64,000 bases of DNA from Acidobacteriota bacterium (lineage in GTDB: Bacteria; Acidobacteriota; Thermoanaerobaculia; Gp7-AA8), in the NCBI GenBank assembly GCA_021781455.1, contig JAJXWV010000077.1, forward strand, positions 47,292 through 111,291. Reading direction: 5' to 3'. Positions within the stretch are counted from its first letter, which is position 1. Every line of letters starts with the position of its first letter. The notes beneath the pieces are model-generated. The model had not been told where the DNA came from. It made no database searches and saw only the letters and a program-made list of their open reading frames with translations. Positions 33,358 to 43,150 of the stretch are shown one piece after another. The position numbers were made by a program, and so were the translations under genes.

Positions 33358-35112
33358 GTGATCACGTACCTCAAGGTCCGCAACCTGGCCATCGTGGAAG
33401 AGTTCGTCATCGAGCCGGGGGCGGGGCTGAATGTCCTCACGGGTGAGACCGGTGCCGGCAAGACGCTGCTGATCGACTCGCTGGAGCTCCTTCGCGGAGC
33501 GCGCGGCTCGTCGGAGATGATCCGCGCCGGCAGCGAGAAGATGTCGGCGGAAGCGGTCTTTCACCTGCCCGCCCGCATCGCCGGCCAGCTCGAAGCGGTG
33601 GGCGTGGAGATCGAGCCGGCAGCAGACGGCGTGGAGCTGATTGTCCGGCGCGAGCTGGCTGCCAACGGCCGGGGCCGGGTGCTGGTCAACGGCTCCCCTC
33701 TCTCCGTTCGCGAGCTCAACGAGGCGATGGACGCCGTCCTCGAGATCCACGGGCAGAACGAGTCGCAGAACCGCATCGCCGGCCAGACTTTCCGCGAGCT
33801 CCTCGACGAGTACGCCGGGCACAGCGCAATGCTCGACGCTGCGAGGGCTACGCACGACGCCTGGAAGACGACTGCCGACCGGCTGCGCGAGCTCACCGAC
33901 GCTCAGCGCGATTGTGCCCTTCGCCTCGACCTTCTGAAATACCAGCTGAACGAGATCTCCGCGGCAAAGCTCGATCCGGGCGAGGAAGAATCGCTCCGCG
34001 GCGAACGGGTGCTCCTGGCCAACGCGCGCGAGCTGGCGGAGGCGGCAGGCGGCGCGTTTCTCGTCATCGACGAAGACGAGAGCTCGGCGACCGCGCAGAC
34101 TGCGCGCGCGGCGCATCTGCTCCAGCCGCTCGCCGGCGACATCGCCGAGGTCCGGCGCATCGCCGACGACCTGCAGGACGTGCTCTATCGGCTGCAGGAG
34201 ATCGGCCGTTCGCTCGGCGCGCTTTCTGACTCCATCCGCCACGACCCGAAACGCCTCGACGAGATCGAGGAGCGGCTCGTCACCATCGAGCGCCTGAAGA
34301 AGAAGTACGGCGGCTCGATCGAGGCGGTCCTCGATCACCTCGGGCGCATCCAGGACGAGCACGGCCAGCTCGCGGATTACGAATCGAACGTGGAGAAGCT
34401 TCAGCGCGCCGAAGAGGCGAAGTTCGCCGAGGTTCGCCGCGCGGCGGAATCGTTGTCGGCCTCGAGGAAGAAGGCAGCCCAGTCGCTCGAGCGTGCCGTG
34501 CAGGGTGAGCTCAACGACCTGGCCATGGAGCGGACCACCGTGCGCGTGACGGTCGGAACAGCGGCCGATCGCGATTCGCGGCTGGTCATCGGCGGCGAAG
34601 GAGTGGCCTTCGGTGCCGAGGGCTTCGACCGCATCGACGTCCTCATCGCGCCGAATCGCGGCGAGGAGCCGAAACCGATGCAGCGCATCGCTTCGGGCGG
34701 CGAGCTGTCCCGCATCCAGCTCGCCATCGCCGCGGCGCTCTTCAAGGCCTCCAGCCGGGCCACGGCAGCCACGCTCGTGTTCGACGAGATCGATGCCGGC
34801 ATCGGCGGGCGCGTGGCCGAGGTCGTGGGAAGAAAGCTCCAGGAGCTCGCGGCCAAGAACCAGGTCATCTGTGTGACCCACCTGCCGCAGATCGCCAGCT
34901 TCGGCTCGACGCACTTCTACGTCTGGAAAGAAGACGCCGGCGCACACACGCGGGCGCGCATCCGCAGGCTGGACGACGACGAGGCGCGCGTCCAGGAGAT
35001 CGCGCGCATGCTCGGCGGCGAGAAGATCGCCGCCTCGGCCGTCGCCCACGCGCGGGAGCTGCTCGATTCGGCACGGGCGCGCGGCGGGAAGAGGAAGACG
35101 GTGGCACGGTAG
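33358..35112 (+). CDS. recN: DNA repair protein RecN
   Basis: A 584-residue SMC-like ATPase that acts in recombinational repair of double-strand breaks. Walker A GETGAGKTLLIDSL near residue 30, Q-loop-like LEIHGQNESQNRI near 130, coiled coils near 150-240 and 290-385, ABC signature ASGGELSRIQLAI near 443, Walker B TLVFDEIDAGIGG near 470 and the D-loop/His segment VICVTHLPQIASFG near 505. Length is normal. The GTG start begins ITYLKVRNLAIVEEF, the conserved N-terminus. Stands alone; a palindromic element follows it. Confidence 0.96.
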   Translation: MITYLKVRNLAIVEEFVIEPGAGLNVLTGETGAGKTLLIDSLELLRGARGSSEMIRAGSEKMSAEAVFHLPARIAGQLEAVGVEIEPAADGVELIVRRELAANGRGRVLVNGSPLSVRELNEAMDAVLEIHGQNESQNRIAGQTFRELLDEYAGHSAMLDAARATHDAWKTTADRLRELTDAQRDCALRLDLLKYQLNEISAAKLDPGEEESLRGERVLLANARELAEAAGGAFLVIDEDESSATAQTARAAHLLQPLAGDIAEVRRIADDLQDVLYRLQEIGRSLGALSDSIRHDPKRLDEIEERLVTIERLKKKYGGSIEAVLDHLGRIQDEHGQLADYESNVEKLQRAEEAKFAEVRRAAESLSASRKKAAQSLERAVQGELNDLAMERTTVRVTVGTAADRDSRLVIGGEGVAFGAEGFDRIDVLIAPNRGEEPKPMQRIASGGELSRIQLAIAAALFKASSRATAATLVFDEIDAGIGGRVAEVVGRKLQELAAKNQVICVTHLPQIASFGSTHFYVWKEDAGAHTRARIRRLDDDEARVQEIARMLGGEKIAASAVAHARELLDSARARGGKRKTVAR

Positions 35113-35165
35113 AAAAGAAACCGAGCGCGCACAGCGCGGGACAGATCCCAGGTCTGTTCCCCGAG

Positions 35166-35262
35166 CCTTCTGTCGGGCACTTCGTGCCCTCATACGCTGA
35201 TGCGATGGCTTGTTCCGGCGGCCTGACGGCCGCCGCTAAATTCTTACGGCGGCTCCGCCGCC
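35166..35262 (+). repeat. Dispersed palindromic element, TAAATTCTTA family, copy 4
   Basis: Nearly identical to the copy at 1045, starting CCTTCTGTCGGGCACTTCG. It is followed at 35263-35300 by two tandem 18-bp copies of CTCCGACGAACTCCGCCG. It lies between recN and the Sua5-like gene. Confidence 0.85.
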
Positions 35263-35385
35263 TCCGACGAACTCCGCCGCCTCCGACGAACTCCGCCGCC
35301 TTAAATCTCGGCGCTCTACGGCTGGAGTGCCGTCTTCGACAATTTCGCCGAACCGGCTGAATATCCTGAGGAGCCAAAAAGTTGA

Positions 35386-36057
35386 ATGCGAATGCATGCG
35401 CATCAACAATTCAACATTTCCGCGGCCATGACGAAACAGTGGAACATCAAGGGGCAGCCCACAGCCGACCAACTGGCTGAAATCGCGAACCTGCTTCGTG
35501 CCGGCGGCGTGCTTCTTCTTCCGACGGACACGATTTACGGCCTGCACGCGGTGGTGACCGACGAGCGCGCGGTGTCGCGCATCGCGGAAGTCAAAGGGCG
35601 CGACGAAGGAAAGCCGTTCGTCGTCATCGCGGCATCGCTCGAACAGCTGGAGGCCATCGGGACGATCTTCCCGCCACACGCGCTCAGGGCCCTTCAGTCG
35701 CTCTGGCCCGCGCCGCTGACGGCGATCGTGCCGCTGCGCCGGCCGATCGCGGCGAGCCGCGGAACGTCGACTCTCGCCGTCCGAGTTCCCGATCTCGCAT
35801 GGCTTCGAGGACTCCTTGAAACAATCGGGCCCCTCGCCTCGACGAGCGCGAATCGCAGCGGAGAATCGCCGGTCGAAGTGCCGCATCAACTCGCACGCGA
35901 TTTGCTCGAGAGAGTCGATGGAATCGTCGATTCCGGGCCGCTGTCGAGGGAACCTTCGACCATCGTGGACTTTACCGGCGATGAGCCGCGCGTCATACGC
36001 GATGGTGACGCTTTCTTTACACAGAAAGTGTGGAAAACGCTGCGGAAAACGCTGTGA
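35386..36057 (+). CDS. Sua5/YrdC/YciO family L-threonylcarbamoyladenylate synthase
   Basis: A 223-residue protein (or 209 from ATG 35428). Makes threonylcarbamoyl-AMP for the t6A37 tRNA modification. The KxRxxxxP-type active site is seen as LLLPTDTIYGL near residue 44 and EVKGRDEGKPFVVIA near 70, later SLWPAPLTAIVPLR, STLAVRVPDL and GPLASTSANRSGESP. It lacks the extra C-terminal Sua5 domain. GAGGAG lies 12 bases before ATG 35386; the second Met at 35428 sits after a GTTGAAT/ATTCAAC inverted pair and begins nearer the conserved part. Both starts are possible. Confidence 0.9.
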   Translation: MRMHAHQQFNISAAMTKQWNIKGQPTADQLAEIANLLRAGGVLLLPTDTIYGLHAVVTDERAVSRIAEVKGRDEGKPFVVIAASLEQLEAIGTIFPPHALRALQSLWPAPLTAIVPLRRPIAASRGTSTLAVRVPDLAWLRGLLETIGPLASTSANRSGESPVEVPHQLARDLLERVDGIVDSGPLSREPSTIVDFTGDEPRVIRDGDAFFTQKVWKTLRKTL

Positions 36058-36431
36058 AAATCGCAGAAACCCGCAAAAAAGCGGCCCTTTCAGCGAATTG
36101 CACAACTCATTGGGCGAAGAGCCCAACCCTACTGTTTACCTGCGTTTACCTAAAGTCTCCCCGTCTATTGCACGCGTCTTTGTGCATTCTGCCTGCCGTC
36201 GTTTTCATTTCCACACGCTGATGATGTAAATCCTGTGACAGCACGGTTACGGGCTCGCCCTTGCCTCGTTGCGCCGAACGCAAGCCGGCTCCTGATGACC
36301 GCTCCGATCGGTGCTTTGATTGACACCCATTCATTTGGGCATCCAGCGGCCACAGCCGTAGATCGCCGAGCCATCTGGGCCTTCTTCCGACCAGAATGAC
36401 CGCACTCCTCGTTCGGTTAGAATCGCTCGCC
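36058..36431 (+). other. Intergenic region before hemQ with candidate promoter
   Basis: No gene is seen. A small hairpin TTGGGC/GCCCAA (36113-36129) may end the Sua5-like transcript. TAGAAT at 36418-36423 ends 8 bases before ATG 36432 of hemQ, with ATGACC 16 bases further up as a possible -35, so hemQ is likely leaderless. The middle has moderate GC and no recognisable repeat. Confidence 0.5.
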
Positions 36432-37169
36432 ATGTCGACGACGCTCCAACCCGAGACCCAACCCGCCCAGTCCCAGGACAACGCCACCGCCCGGCAGTTC
36501 GTCAATTTCATGTTTTTCCGGACCGACCGCGCCTTCCGCAGCCAGCCGGCCGACGTGAAAGCGGAAGCCAGGCGCGAGTTCGCGGAGATCGTCCGCCGCT
36601 ACAGCGACCGGCTCATGCTCCTGCCGTACTCCACGCTCGGTCTCAAGTGCGGCGTCGATTTCATGCTCTGGCGCATCGGCTACGATCTCGACCCCTTCCA
36701 GCAGATGGTCGCCGACATCAACAAGTCGGTTCTCGGCCGCTACCTCGACGTCCCGGTGTCGTATTTCTCGATGACCAAGCATTCTCAGTACGTCGAGGAG
36801 CACGTCCATGAAGGACAGGAGGGACGGCGCCTGCGGATCGTGCCGGGTAAGCGCCCGCTGCTGTTCGTCTACCCGTTCGTGAAGACGCGCGACTGGTACC
36901 TGCTCCCTCCGCCGGAGCGGCAGCGCATCATGAACGAGCACATCGCCATCGGCCACAAGTACCCGCGGGTGAAGATCAACACCACCTACTCGTTCGGCCT
37001 CGACGACCAGGACTTCGTGGTCGCCTTCGAAGCCGATTCCGCCGCGGAGTTCCTCGACCTGGTGCAGGAGCTGCGCGAGACGGAGTCTTCGAAGTACACC
37101 GTGCGCGATACGCCGATGTATACCTGCCGGAAATCGACGATCGAGGAGATTCTGCAATCGCTCGGGTAA
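36432..37169 (+). CDS. hemQ: HemQ, coproheme decarboxylase (chlorite-dismutase family)
   Basis: A 245-residue haem protein that oxidatively decarboxylates coproheme III to haem b, the last step of the coproporphyrin-dependent pathway. Recognised from FVNFMFFRTDRAFR at the start, VSYFSMTKHSQYVE, KRPLLFVYPFVKTRDWYLLPPPERQRIMNEHIAIGHKYPRVKINTTYSFGLDDQDFVVAFE-type sequence near residues 136-195 and the C-terminal YTVRDTPMYTCRK. The His in IGHKYP is the expected proximal haem ligand and the Tyr in RDWY the catalytic tyrosine. The Arg of true chlorite dismutases is not evident. No other haem genes are nearby. Confidence 0.92.
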   Translation: MSTTLQPETQPAQSQDNATARQFVNFMFFRTDRAFRSQPADVKAEARREFAEIVRRYSDRLMLLPYSTLGLKCGVDFMLWRIGYDLDPFQQMVADINKSVLGRYLDVPVSYFSMTKHSQYVEEHVHEGQEGRRLRIVPGKRPLLFVYPFVKTRDWYLLPPPERQRIMNEHIAIGHKYPRVKINTTYSFGLDDQDFVVAFEADSAAEFLDLVQELRETESSKYTVRDTPMYTCRKSTIEEILQSLG

Positions 37170-37176
37170 GAGCGTA

Positions 37177-37303
37177 GGGACGCGCAGCAGCGCGTCCGCA
37201 ACTTTCGTCCTTCCGCCGTGCACAGAGTTTTACAAGGGCGCTGCCGCGCACAGTCGCCGGGCTGGGAAGCCCGGCGACCGGCGGGCAGGATGCCCGCACT
37301 CCG
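37177..37303. repeat. Cluster of GC palindromes
   Basis: GGACGCGCAGCAGCGCGTCC (37183-37202), GTCGCCGGGC/GCCCGGCGAC (about 37252-37277) and GCGGGCAGGATGCCCGC (about 37282-37298). The first motif recurs at 42895. They lie between the convergent hemQ and metalloprotease genes and may act as a bidirectional terminator. Confidence 0.75.
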
Positions 37304-37310
37304 AAAAAAA

Positions 37311-40300
37311 CTACTGTCCTGCGAAGAACACCGGATCGCCTGACTTGTTGTCGCTGATCGAGCCGTAGGCGAAGATCGGGGCGCCATCCGAGCGCGCGTG
37401 CAGCGTGAAACTGCCGATCGACGCCGGGGCGATCCCCGGGAACATCGCCGCCAGAGAGCTCTGCATCTGCGATTGCGGCGCAACGGTGACGACCGCTGTG
37501 GCGATCGTCTGGCCCTGCGACGAGAGCAGCGAAACTCCGATTGCGGCCGCGGAATTGCCGCTGTTCACGAAGCCCACGTTGGTCCGGAAGTCCGCGTCGG
37601 AGCGCAGCCCCGGCACGTACTGATCACTGCCGAATGCCGCCACCGGATCGATGGACTGGCCATAGGTCCCTCTACCGGTGGTCGTGGTGTAAGTCCGGCT
37701 CGTGGCGATCGGAGGCGTGGCCGTGTTCCACAGCAGCTGCAGCGCGCCGGTGCCGCTTCCGACACCGAGCCGGCCGACGACGTCGGCGACCACGAGCGTC
37801 CTGCCAGCGCCGACCACAACGTCCGCGACTCCGGCGTTGCGGTTGTCCGCGCCCGCCGCGAGATAACGAAGACCCACCCTCATGTCCGAGCCTGTCGGGT
37901 TGTACAAGGTGAGGTCGCTGCGCCAGTAGGTCCCGTTTGCGCCGGCAGCGCGGCCGACAGCGGGAATCGTCATCGACGTCGCCATCGTGCCCGCAGTGCC
38001 CTGGATGTAGACCGGATCCTGCGTACGGTTGTCGACCACCGAGGCGTAGACGCTGACCGCGTTCGCCGCGGAGGCGAGGACGCGCATCGAGAGCACACCG
38101 TACGAACGGCCGGAGATCACCGGGAAATAGCTCGACAGCGCGGCCTGCTGGAAATTGCCCGGCGGCACGGTGACGACAGTCGAGCCGACCAGCGCCCCGT
38201 TGGCGTCGAACAGGGTCAGCGTCGCGGTGGCCGCGACATTCGAGCGGTTGACCAGTCCGATGTTGGTGCGGAACGAGGAGTCCGACTCCAGCGCCGTCAG
38301 ATACTGCGTCTGGTTCAGGTCGGACACTTCAGGAACCGACTGGCCGTATGTTCCGGCCGCGCCGTTGGTGAACGTGCGACTGGAGACCTTCAGGTTAGGC
38401 GTGGAGGTCGGGCTCGTGGCCTCGATCGCCAGCGCGCCGGCGCCCGACGACATGCCGAAGATGTCGAGGAGAGCATTCGACCAGGTCATGGGCTGCATCG
38501 GACCCAGGAAGAGTGAGCGGGTCTGAATCGTCCCGCCGGCGCCAGGGATGAACATCAGCGTGACATTGGCCGACTCGCCGGCGTTGAAGAGCGTGAGCTC
38601 GGTCCGCCACACCGACCCGCCCACACCGTTCGTCTGGGCGGTGACAGAAACCAGCGAGCGATAGGTCTGGGCGCTCGTGGCCACGCTCACAACCTGCGAG
38701 GCCGTGCTCGAAGAGATGCTGTTCGTCACCGTGACGGACACGGTGTACGCGCCCGGCGCGGCAAAGACATGCGACGGATTCTGCGCGGACGATGTCGAGC
38801 CGTCACCGAACGACCAGGACCACGACCTCGGTGAGCCGCTGGAGCGATCGCTGAAGGCCACGCTGTTGCCCGCTTTCGGTGCGGCGGGACTGAAGGTGAA
38901 CGCCGCCGCAACCGGAGGCGTGGCCGGGGTCGCGTTCGCCACCGTGATCATGTGCGAGACCGCGCTCGACTGCGCATTCCGGTACACGGTCAGCATGACG
39001 TTGTAGGCGCCGGCCACCGGATAGCTCTTCACCGGATTCTGCTGCTGCGAGCCCGTGCCGTCGCCGAAGTTCCAGTACCAGGAGGTAACGCCGCCGGTCG
39101 ATTGATCGGTGAAGGTCACGTTCTGCTGAGTCGTCGGATTCTGCGGGGCATATCCGAATGCGGCGGCGAGTGCCGGCTGGGGCGCCGTCACGGTGACGAC
39201 GTGGCTGGCGGACGACTGGGTGCCGCCGCCCGAGGCGGTCAGCGTGACGTTGTAGGAGCCGGCGGTCGCGTACACGTGGCTTGCCGTCGAGCCGCTGGCG
39301 GTCGCGCCGTCGCCGAACTTCCACGACCAGGCCGTGGCTCCGCCGGTCGACTGATCCGAGAACGTGAACGTCGTCTGCCCCGCCACACCGCTCGTTGGCG
39401 AGACGCTGAACGCGGCCTGCACGCCCGTGCTGCCGGCGCTGAACGTCACGCTGGCGGTGTTCGACGGCGACGAGCTGCCGGCCGAGTTGAAGGCGCTCAC
39501 GTAGAAGCTGTACGTCCCCGCGGCGAAGCCCGTAAGGGTGGCCGAGGTCGTCCCGGCGGCGACGTCCGTGACCTTCGTCCACCCGTTGTTGCCTGCCGAG
39601 TAGAAGATCGACTCACCGGTCTCGTTCGTGGCGTTGTCTTTCCACTGTAGGATCACGTTGGAGCCGGAGATCGTCGCCGTGAGACCCGACGGTGCGGCCG
39701 GAACGGTGGCCGTGGGCGGGGGTGGTGTGGGGCTGCTGCCGCTCGGATAGAGCCAGCGCGCCGCCAGCTGGTCGTCGGCCTGCAGCGCCGGCCCCAGACC
39801 CGTGACCGTCGGGTACATCAGCGCCGTCGAATCCGCGCTGTGCCCGAAGCCGAGCGTATGTCCGAGCTCGTGCGCGCAGATCTGGGCAAGCGTCGTGCTC
39901 GAAATCCCGGCGGTCGACGAGACGCCGTCCTGAATCGTCAGATTGGCTTCGGTGATGTTGTATGCCGTGTAGTTACCTGCGGTGTGTGTGGAGTCGGCCG
40001 TGAACGTCGCCGTCCAGGGGGCGCTGCCGGAGACGCCGTTGAAGCCGCCCAGGCCGACCACTCCGCCCGTGGCTGGGTTCCACGATCCGGCGATGTCGCC
40101 GAACGGATCGTTGAACAGGATTTCGTTGCGGCCGTTCGGTGTGTTCATGCTGTTGGCTGTCGACTCACTGCCCGCATACAGGTAGCGGATTTTCGCTGCG
40201 GTGTAATTGGTCCAGGAGCCCATCGCCGTCTGCACTTCGTTCACGCCGCCGCCGGTGTAGCCGGGCTGCGTGCCGTAGCTGTACCAGTTGGCAGCGCCGC

Positions 40301-40988
40301 CGTTGTCGAAGGTGAACCAGCGATAAACCGTCGGCTCCGAGATCAGTGTGAAGTTGTCCATCACGCGATGATTGACGGGATCGTTGGTCGCGCCCGTATC
40401 GACCACCGGGTTCGCGATGCCGTAGTTCCGAATTCCTCTGCGTCCGGCCACGCGATCCGTGACGAACGCCTCGAACGGCGCCGCCGCACGCTGGATGCTT
40501 CCGGTGCGGATCGGCTGGAAATTGGAGTCGAGCAGCGCTACGTCGGCCCCTTCGTCGTGCCGCGCCCACAACCTCGTGCCGTTGAGGGTCTTCTCCTCGG
40601 TGAACTTTCCGACGAAGAGGTCGACGGTCTGGTAATCGCCGCGCGGCGTGGGCGTCAGGAACAGGAGGACGTGCTCGCCGGCGTGATACTCCGGCGCCCC
40701 GAAGATCTTCGTGATGCGATTGTCGATGACTCCGCCGATCTCGCGGATCGTGACTGTGCTGGCGGCGCTTCCCTTCAGGACCGTGTCGACGGAGACGACG
40801 GTCTCGGTCCAGATGCGGTCGCCGCGGTCGACGGGAGTGCTGCTCTGGACCGTCCCCTCGAGAATGAGAGGGGACTTCGCGACGAGCTGCTCGTCGGTCG
40901 GCATCACGATGGTGGTCGCGAACGCGCCGGCGGCACTGCAGAGAATCGTGAAGATACACGTCAGCCAGTACACCCGAATGTGTCTCAA
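37311..40988 (-). CDS. Secreted matrixin-type metalloprotease with FN3 and PKD domains
   Basis: A 1225-residue protein. Signal peptide RVYWLTCIFTILCSAAGAFA. An approximately 190-residue propeptide-like region, then a metzincin domain with HELGHTLGFGHS near residue 375 and the Met-turn ALMYP. One fibronectin-III domain follows (near 425-515), three PKD domains (each with WSWKFGDG, WYWNFGDGT or WSWSFGDGS) near 520-790, and a C-terminal 430 residues made of two related modules (WRTELTLFNAGES and WRSDLTLYNPTGS types). Probably exported and surface-attached. Start is TTG 40988 preceded by AAGGAG at 7 bases. Confidence 0.93.
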   Translation of the reverse strand: MRHIRVYWLTCIFTILCSAAGAFATTIVMPTDEQLVAKSPLILEGTVQSSTPVDRGDRIWTETVVSVDTVLKGSAASTVTIREIGGVIDNRITKIFGAPEYHAGEHVLLFLTPTPRGDYQTVDLFVGKFTEEKTLNGTRLWARHDEGADVALLDSNFQPIRTGSIQRAAAPFEAFVTDRVAGRRGIRNYGIANPVVDTGATNDPVNHRVMDNFTLISEPTVYRWFTFDNGGAANWYSYGTQPGYTGGGVNEVQTAMGSWTNYTAAKIRYLYAGSESTANSMNTPNGRNEILFNDPFGDIAGSWNPATGGVVGLGGFNGVSGSAPWTATFTADSTHTAGNYTAYNITEANLTIQDGVSSTAGISSTTLAQICAHELGHTLGFGHSADSTALMYPTVTGLGPALQADDQLAARWLYPSGSSPTPPPPTATVPAAPSGLTATISGSNVILQWKDNATNETGESIFYSAGNNGWTKVTDVAAGTTSATLTGFAAGTYSFYVSAFNSAGSSSPSNTASVTFSAGSTGVQAAFSVSPTSGVAGQTTFTFSDQSTGGATAWSWKFGDGATASGSTASHVYATAGSYNVTLTASGGGTQSSASHVVTVTAPQPALAAAFGYAPQNPTTQQNVTFTDQSTGGVTSWYWNFGDGTGSQQQNPVKSYPVAGAYNVMLTVYRNAQSSAVSHMITVANATPATPPVAAAFTFSPAAPKAGNSVAFSDRSSGSPRSWSWSFGDGSTSSAQNPSHVFAAPGAYTVSVTVTNSISSSTASQVVSVATSAQTYRSLVSVTAQTNGVGGSVWRTELTLFNAGESANVTLMFIPGAGGTIQTRSLFLGPMQPMTWSNALLDIFGMSSGAGALAIEATSPTSTPNLKVSSRTFTNGAAGTYGQSVPEVSDLNQTQYLTALESDSSFRTNIGLVNRSNVAATATLTLFDANGALVGSTVVTVPPGNFQQAALSSYFPVISGRSYGVLSMRVLASAANAVSVYASVVDNRTQDPVYIQGTAGTMATSMTIPAVGRAAGANGTYWRSDLTLYNPTGSDMRVGLRYLAAGADNRNAGVADVVVGAGRTLVVADVVGRLGVGSGTGALQLLWNTATPPIATSRTYTTTTGRGTYGQSIDPVAAFGSDQYVPGLRSDADFRTNVGFVNSGNSAAAIGVSLLSSQGQTIATAVVTVAPQSQMQSSLAAMFPGIAPASIGSFTLHARSDGAPIFAYGSISDNKSGDPVFFAGQ

Positions 40989-41186
40989 CTGGATCTCCTT
41001 GTTTTCAGCGGGAAAGTGGGCTCACGCGCGGAGGCGCGGAAAAGTGCTGCGGGCTCGGACAGCGATCGGGACGATTCATGATCGGAAAGTTATTCGGCTA
41101 AACGAGCCTGAGTTTGGCGCATATTCCGAAGCGCCGGCGAGACGGGGATCACGGCGTCACGGAGAGTTCACAGGAGAGCGCAGCGG

Positions 41187-41286
41187 TTGACTGGTTGCGC
41201 GGTTCCGCGGTTCCGGGTGGTGACCCCGTGGCCAGCCCGTTCCCCGAACACCGCGCAACCGCGCAACTCCGTAACCGCGCAACCGT
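41187..41286. repeat. Mirrored octad array (CGCGGTTC / CAACCGCG)
   Basis: Left units GGTTGCGC, GGTTCCGC, GGTTCCGG; right units ACCGCGCA, ACCGCGCA, ACTCCGTA, ACCGCGCA. It occupies the middle of the 326-base gap between the divergent metalloprotease and acetyltransferase genes. The rest of the gap holds the protease ribosome-binding site and nothing else recognised. Confidence 0.85.
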
Positions 41287-41301
41287 ACATCGGCCTCGCG
41301 A

Positions 41302-41307
41302 TAAACT
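41302..41307 (+). promoter_or_regulatory. Candidate -10 box TAAACT for acetyltransferase gene
   Basis: TAAACT ends 7 bases before ATG 41315 with no Shine-Dalgarno; leaderless geometry. Confidence 0.4.
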
Positions 41308-41314
41308 CGAAAGA

Positions 41315-42298
41315 ATGTCCGTCGACCTCATCACCTCAGCCGAAGCACTCGAGGCCGTGGCGCCCGAATGGGATGCCCTCTGGCGCCGGTCGACGGCGGC
41401 AACGCCGTTCCAGTCGCCGCACTGGTGCCTGCCGTGGTGGAAGCGATTCGGCAGCGACGACCCCTTCGCCATCGCCGTGCGGTCGAATGGCGGTCTGGAC
41501 TGTTTCGCTCCTCTCTACATCCTCCGCGACGAAGACTCGGACGAATCGCTCGGCATGTTCCTCGGCACCGGCGTGACCGACTACCTCGACGCGGTCGTCG
41601 CGCCGGGAGCCGACGCTGCGCCGCTCGTCGAGGCCATGACGGCGGCCGACTGCCAGATGTGGGATCTCCAGCAGATGAGGCCCGGCTCGCCGCTGCTCAG
41701 CGCTGCGCTGCCCGATTCATGGAGCGAGAACGTCGAGGATCAGGACGCCTGTCCGGTGCTGCCGATCGAGAACGCCGGCGAGGAGCTGCAGAACCTCCTC
41801 TCCACCCATGCCCGCAAGAAGCTCCGCTACTTTCGGCGCGGCCTGGAACGCGAGGGAGAGGTGCGATACGAGGCAGCCACCATCGAAAACCTTGATGCAT
41901 TCCTCCTCGCGCTCTTCGATCTGCATGGTCTGCGCTGGCAGCGCCGCGGGCTTCCCGGAGTCCTGGCCGACGATGTCATCCGCGAGTTCCATCACGACGT
42001 CGCGCGCCGCATGCTCGACGCCGGTGCGTTGCGCATGTACGCGATGCGCATCGGCGATCGAATCGCTGCGGTGTTCTATGGATTCGCGCACCACGACACG
42101 GTCTACTACTACCTCAGCGGCTACGATCCCGACCTCGAAAAGCTGAGCCTCGGCAACGTGATCGTGGCCCACGCGATCGAGGAGGCCGTCCGCGGCGGCG
42201 CGCGCACGTTCGATTTCCTGCGCGGAGCCGAGGAGTACAAGTACTCGTGGGGAGCCGAGGACCGGGTGAACCGGCGACGGCAGCTGTTCCGGTCTTGA
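41315..42298 (+). CDS. GNAT/FemAB-like acyltransferase (CelD/BcsL type)
   Basis: A 327-residue protein with the double-GNAT layout seen in CelD/BcsL/FemAB-like proteins: an N-terminal region with [24 protein letters not shown], a central [23 protein letters not shown], and a C-terminal catalytic-like half with [55 protein letters not shown], ending [15 protein letters not shown]. Members modify polysaccharides or peptidoglycan-linked amino acids. The substrate cannot be read from the sequence. Its stop overlaps the first base of a heptad array. Confidence 0.85.
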   Translation: MSVDLITSAEALEAVAPEWDALWRRSTAATPFQSPHWCLPWWKRFGSDDPFAIAVRSNGGLDCFAPLYILRDEDSDESLGMFLGTGVTDYLDAVVAPGADAAPLVEAMTAADCQMWDLQQMRPGSPLLSAALPDSWSENVEDQDACPVLPIENAGEELQNLLSTHARKKLRYFRRGLEREGEVRYEAATIENLDAFLLALFDLHGLRWQRRGLPGVLADDVIREFHHDVARRMLDAGALRMYAMRIGDRIAAVFYGFAHHDTVYYYLSGYDPDLEKLSLGNVIVAHAIEEAVRGGARTFDFLRGAEEYKYSWGAEDRVNRRRQLFRS

Positions 42299-42395
42299 GA
42301 TCGCAGAGGGCAGATCGCAGATCGCAGGTGAGGGGCGGATCCGCGCAAGTTGCGTTAACGTACCTGCGATCTGCGATCTGCCATCTGCGATCTCC
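42298..42395. repeat. Mirrored heptad array (GATCGCA / TGCGATC)
   Basis: Left units GATCGCA, GAGGGCA, GATCGCA, GATCGCA; right units TGCGATC, TGCGATC, TGCCATC, TGCGATC. It fills the whole space from the acetyltransferase stop to 1 base before ATG 42397. The ybaK start has no Shine-Dalgarno. Confidence 0.9.
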
Positions 42396-42396
42396 A

Positions 42397-42876
42397 ATGA
42401 AAACCAACGCCGCACGCCTTCTCGACTCCAACGGCATCTCGTACGAAGTGCGCGAGTACGAAGTCGATCCCGACGATCTGCAGGCCGAGTCGGTGGCCCG
42501 GAAGATCGGGATGCCGGCTGAGCAGGTCTTCAAGACGCTGGTGGCGCGCGGCGACAAGCACGGCGTCTGCTTTGCAGTCGTTCCCGGCGACCAGCAGCTC
42601 GATCTGAAGGCGCTGGCACACCTCACCGGCGACAAGAAAATCGATACGGTGTCGCTCAAGGAAGTGCAGCCGCTGACCGGCTACATTCGCGGCGGTGTGA
42701 CGGCGCTGGCAGCGAAGAAGGCGTACCCCGTTTTCGTCGACGAGACCATCGAGCTCTTCGACAGCGTCTCGGTCTCCGCCGGCCTGCGCGGCGCACAGCT
42801 CATCCTCAGTCCCACCGACTACCTGCGCGCGACGAATGCTCAAGTCGGCCCGATCGCCAAGGCGAAGGAAGCGTAG
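42397..42876 (+). CDS. ybaK: YbaK/EbsC family Cys-tRNA(Pro) deacylase
   Basis: A 159-residue editing protein that hydrolyses Cys mischarged on tRNA-Pro. Visible: [21 protein letters not shown] at the N-terminus, [10 protein letters not shown] with the catalytic Lys near residue 45, [15 protein letters not shown], and [22 protein letters not shown] near 93-114, the substrate-pocket GGxSP-like segment in variant form. Length is typical. Confidence 0.93.
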   Translation: MKTNAARLLDSNGISYEVREYEVDPDDLQAESVARKIGMPAEQVFKTLVARGDKHGVCFAVVPGDQQLDLKALAHLTGDKKIDTVSLKEVQPLTGYIRGGVTALAAKKAYPVFVDETIELFDSVSVSAGLRGAQLILSPTDYLRATNAQVGPIAKAKEA

Positions 42877-42879
42877 GGA

Positions 42880-43024
42880 CGTGGACGCGTAGGGACGCGC
42901 AGCAGCGCGTCCGCAGCCCCCGTTGCCCTTCGTTATACTCAGCCTGCGGGAATGACCCTCGCTGGCCACTTCTTTAAGCTGTCAACCGGCGCGTAGCTTC
43001 CTACCCGCTACCCGCTACCCGCTC
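42880..43024. repeat. GC palindrome and half heptad array before tRNA-Gln
   Basis: GGGACGCGCAGCAGCGCGTCC at 42894-42913 matches the palindrome at 37183. TATACT at 42934-42939 may be the -10 of the tRNA gene. Three heptads TACCCGC stand at 42999-43024 without a mirrored arm. Confidence 0.6.
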
Positions 43025-43027
43025 CGA

Positions 43028-43102
43028 TGGGGAGTCGCCAAGTGGTAAGGCACCGGTCTTTGGAGCCGGCATTCGGTGGTTCGAATCCACCCTCCCCAGC
43101 CA
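43028..43102 (+). tRNA. tRNA-Gln (anticodon TTG)
   Basis: Acceptor TGGGGAG pairs with CTCCCCA, discriminator G, CCA encoded at 43100-43102. D arm TCGCCAAGTGGTAAGGCA, anticodon stem CCGGT/GCCGG with loop CTTTGGA giving anticodon TTG, T arm GGTGG-TTCGAAT-CCACC. Full cloverleaf, 75 nt. Confidence 0.97.
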
Positions 43103-43150
43103 GGTGCTTCTCCGGCACCGAACCTGCTCAAGAGAGCAGCGGAGGCACGC

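Noticed and set aside
35263..35300. Coding repeat after the palindromic element at 35166
   Set aside because: The two 18-bp copies are not in an open frame with a start or ribosome-binding site.
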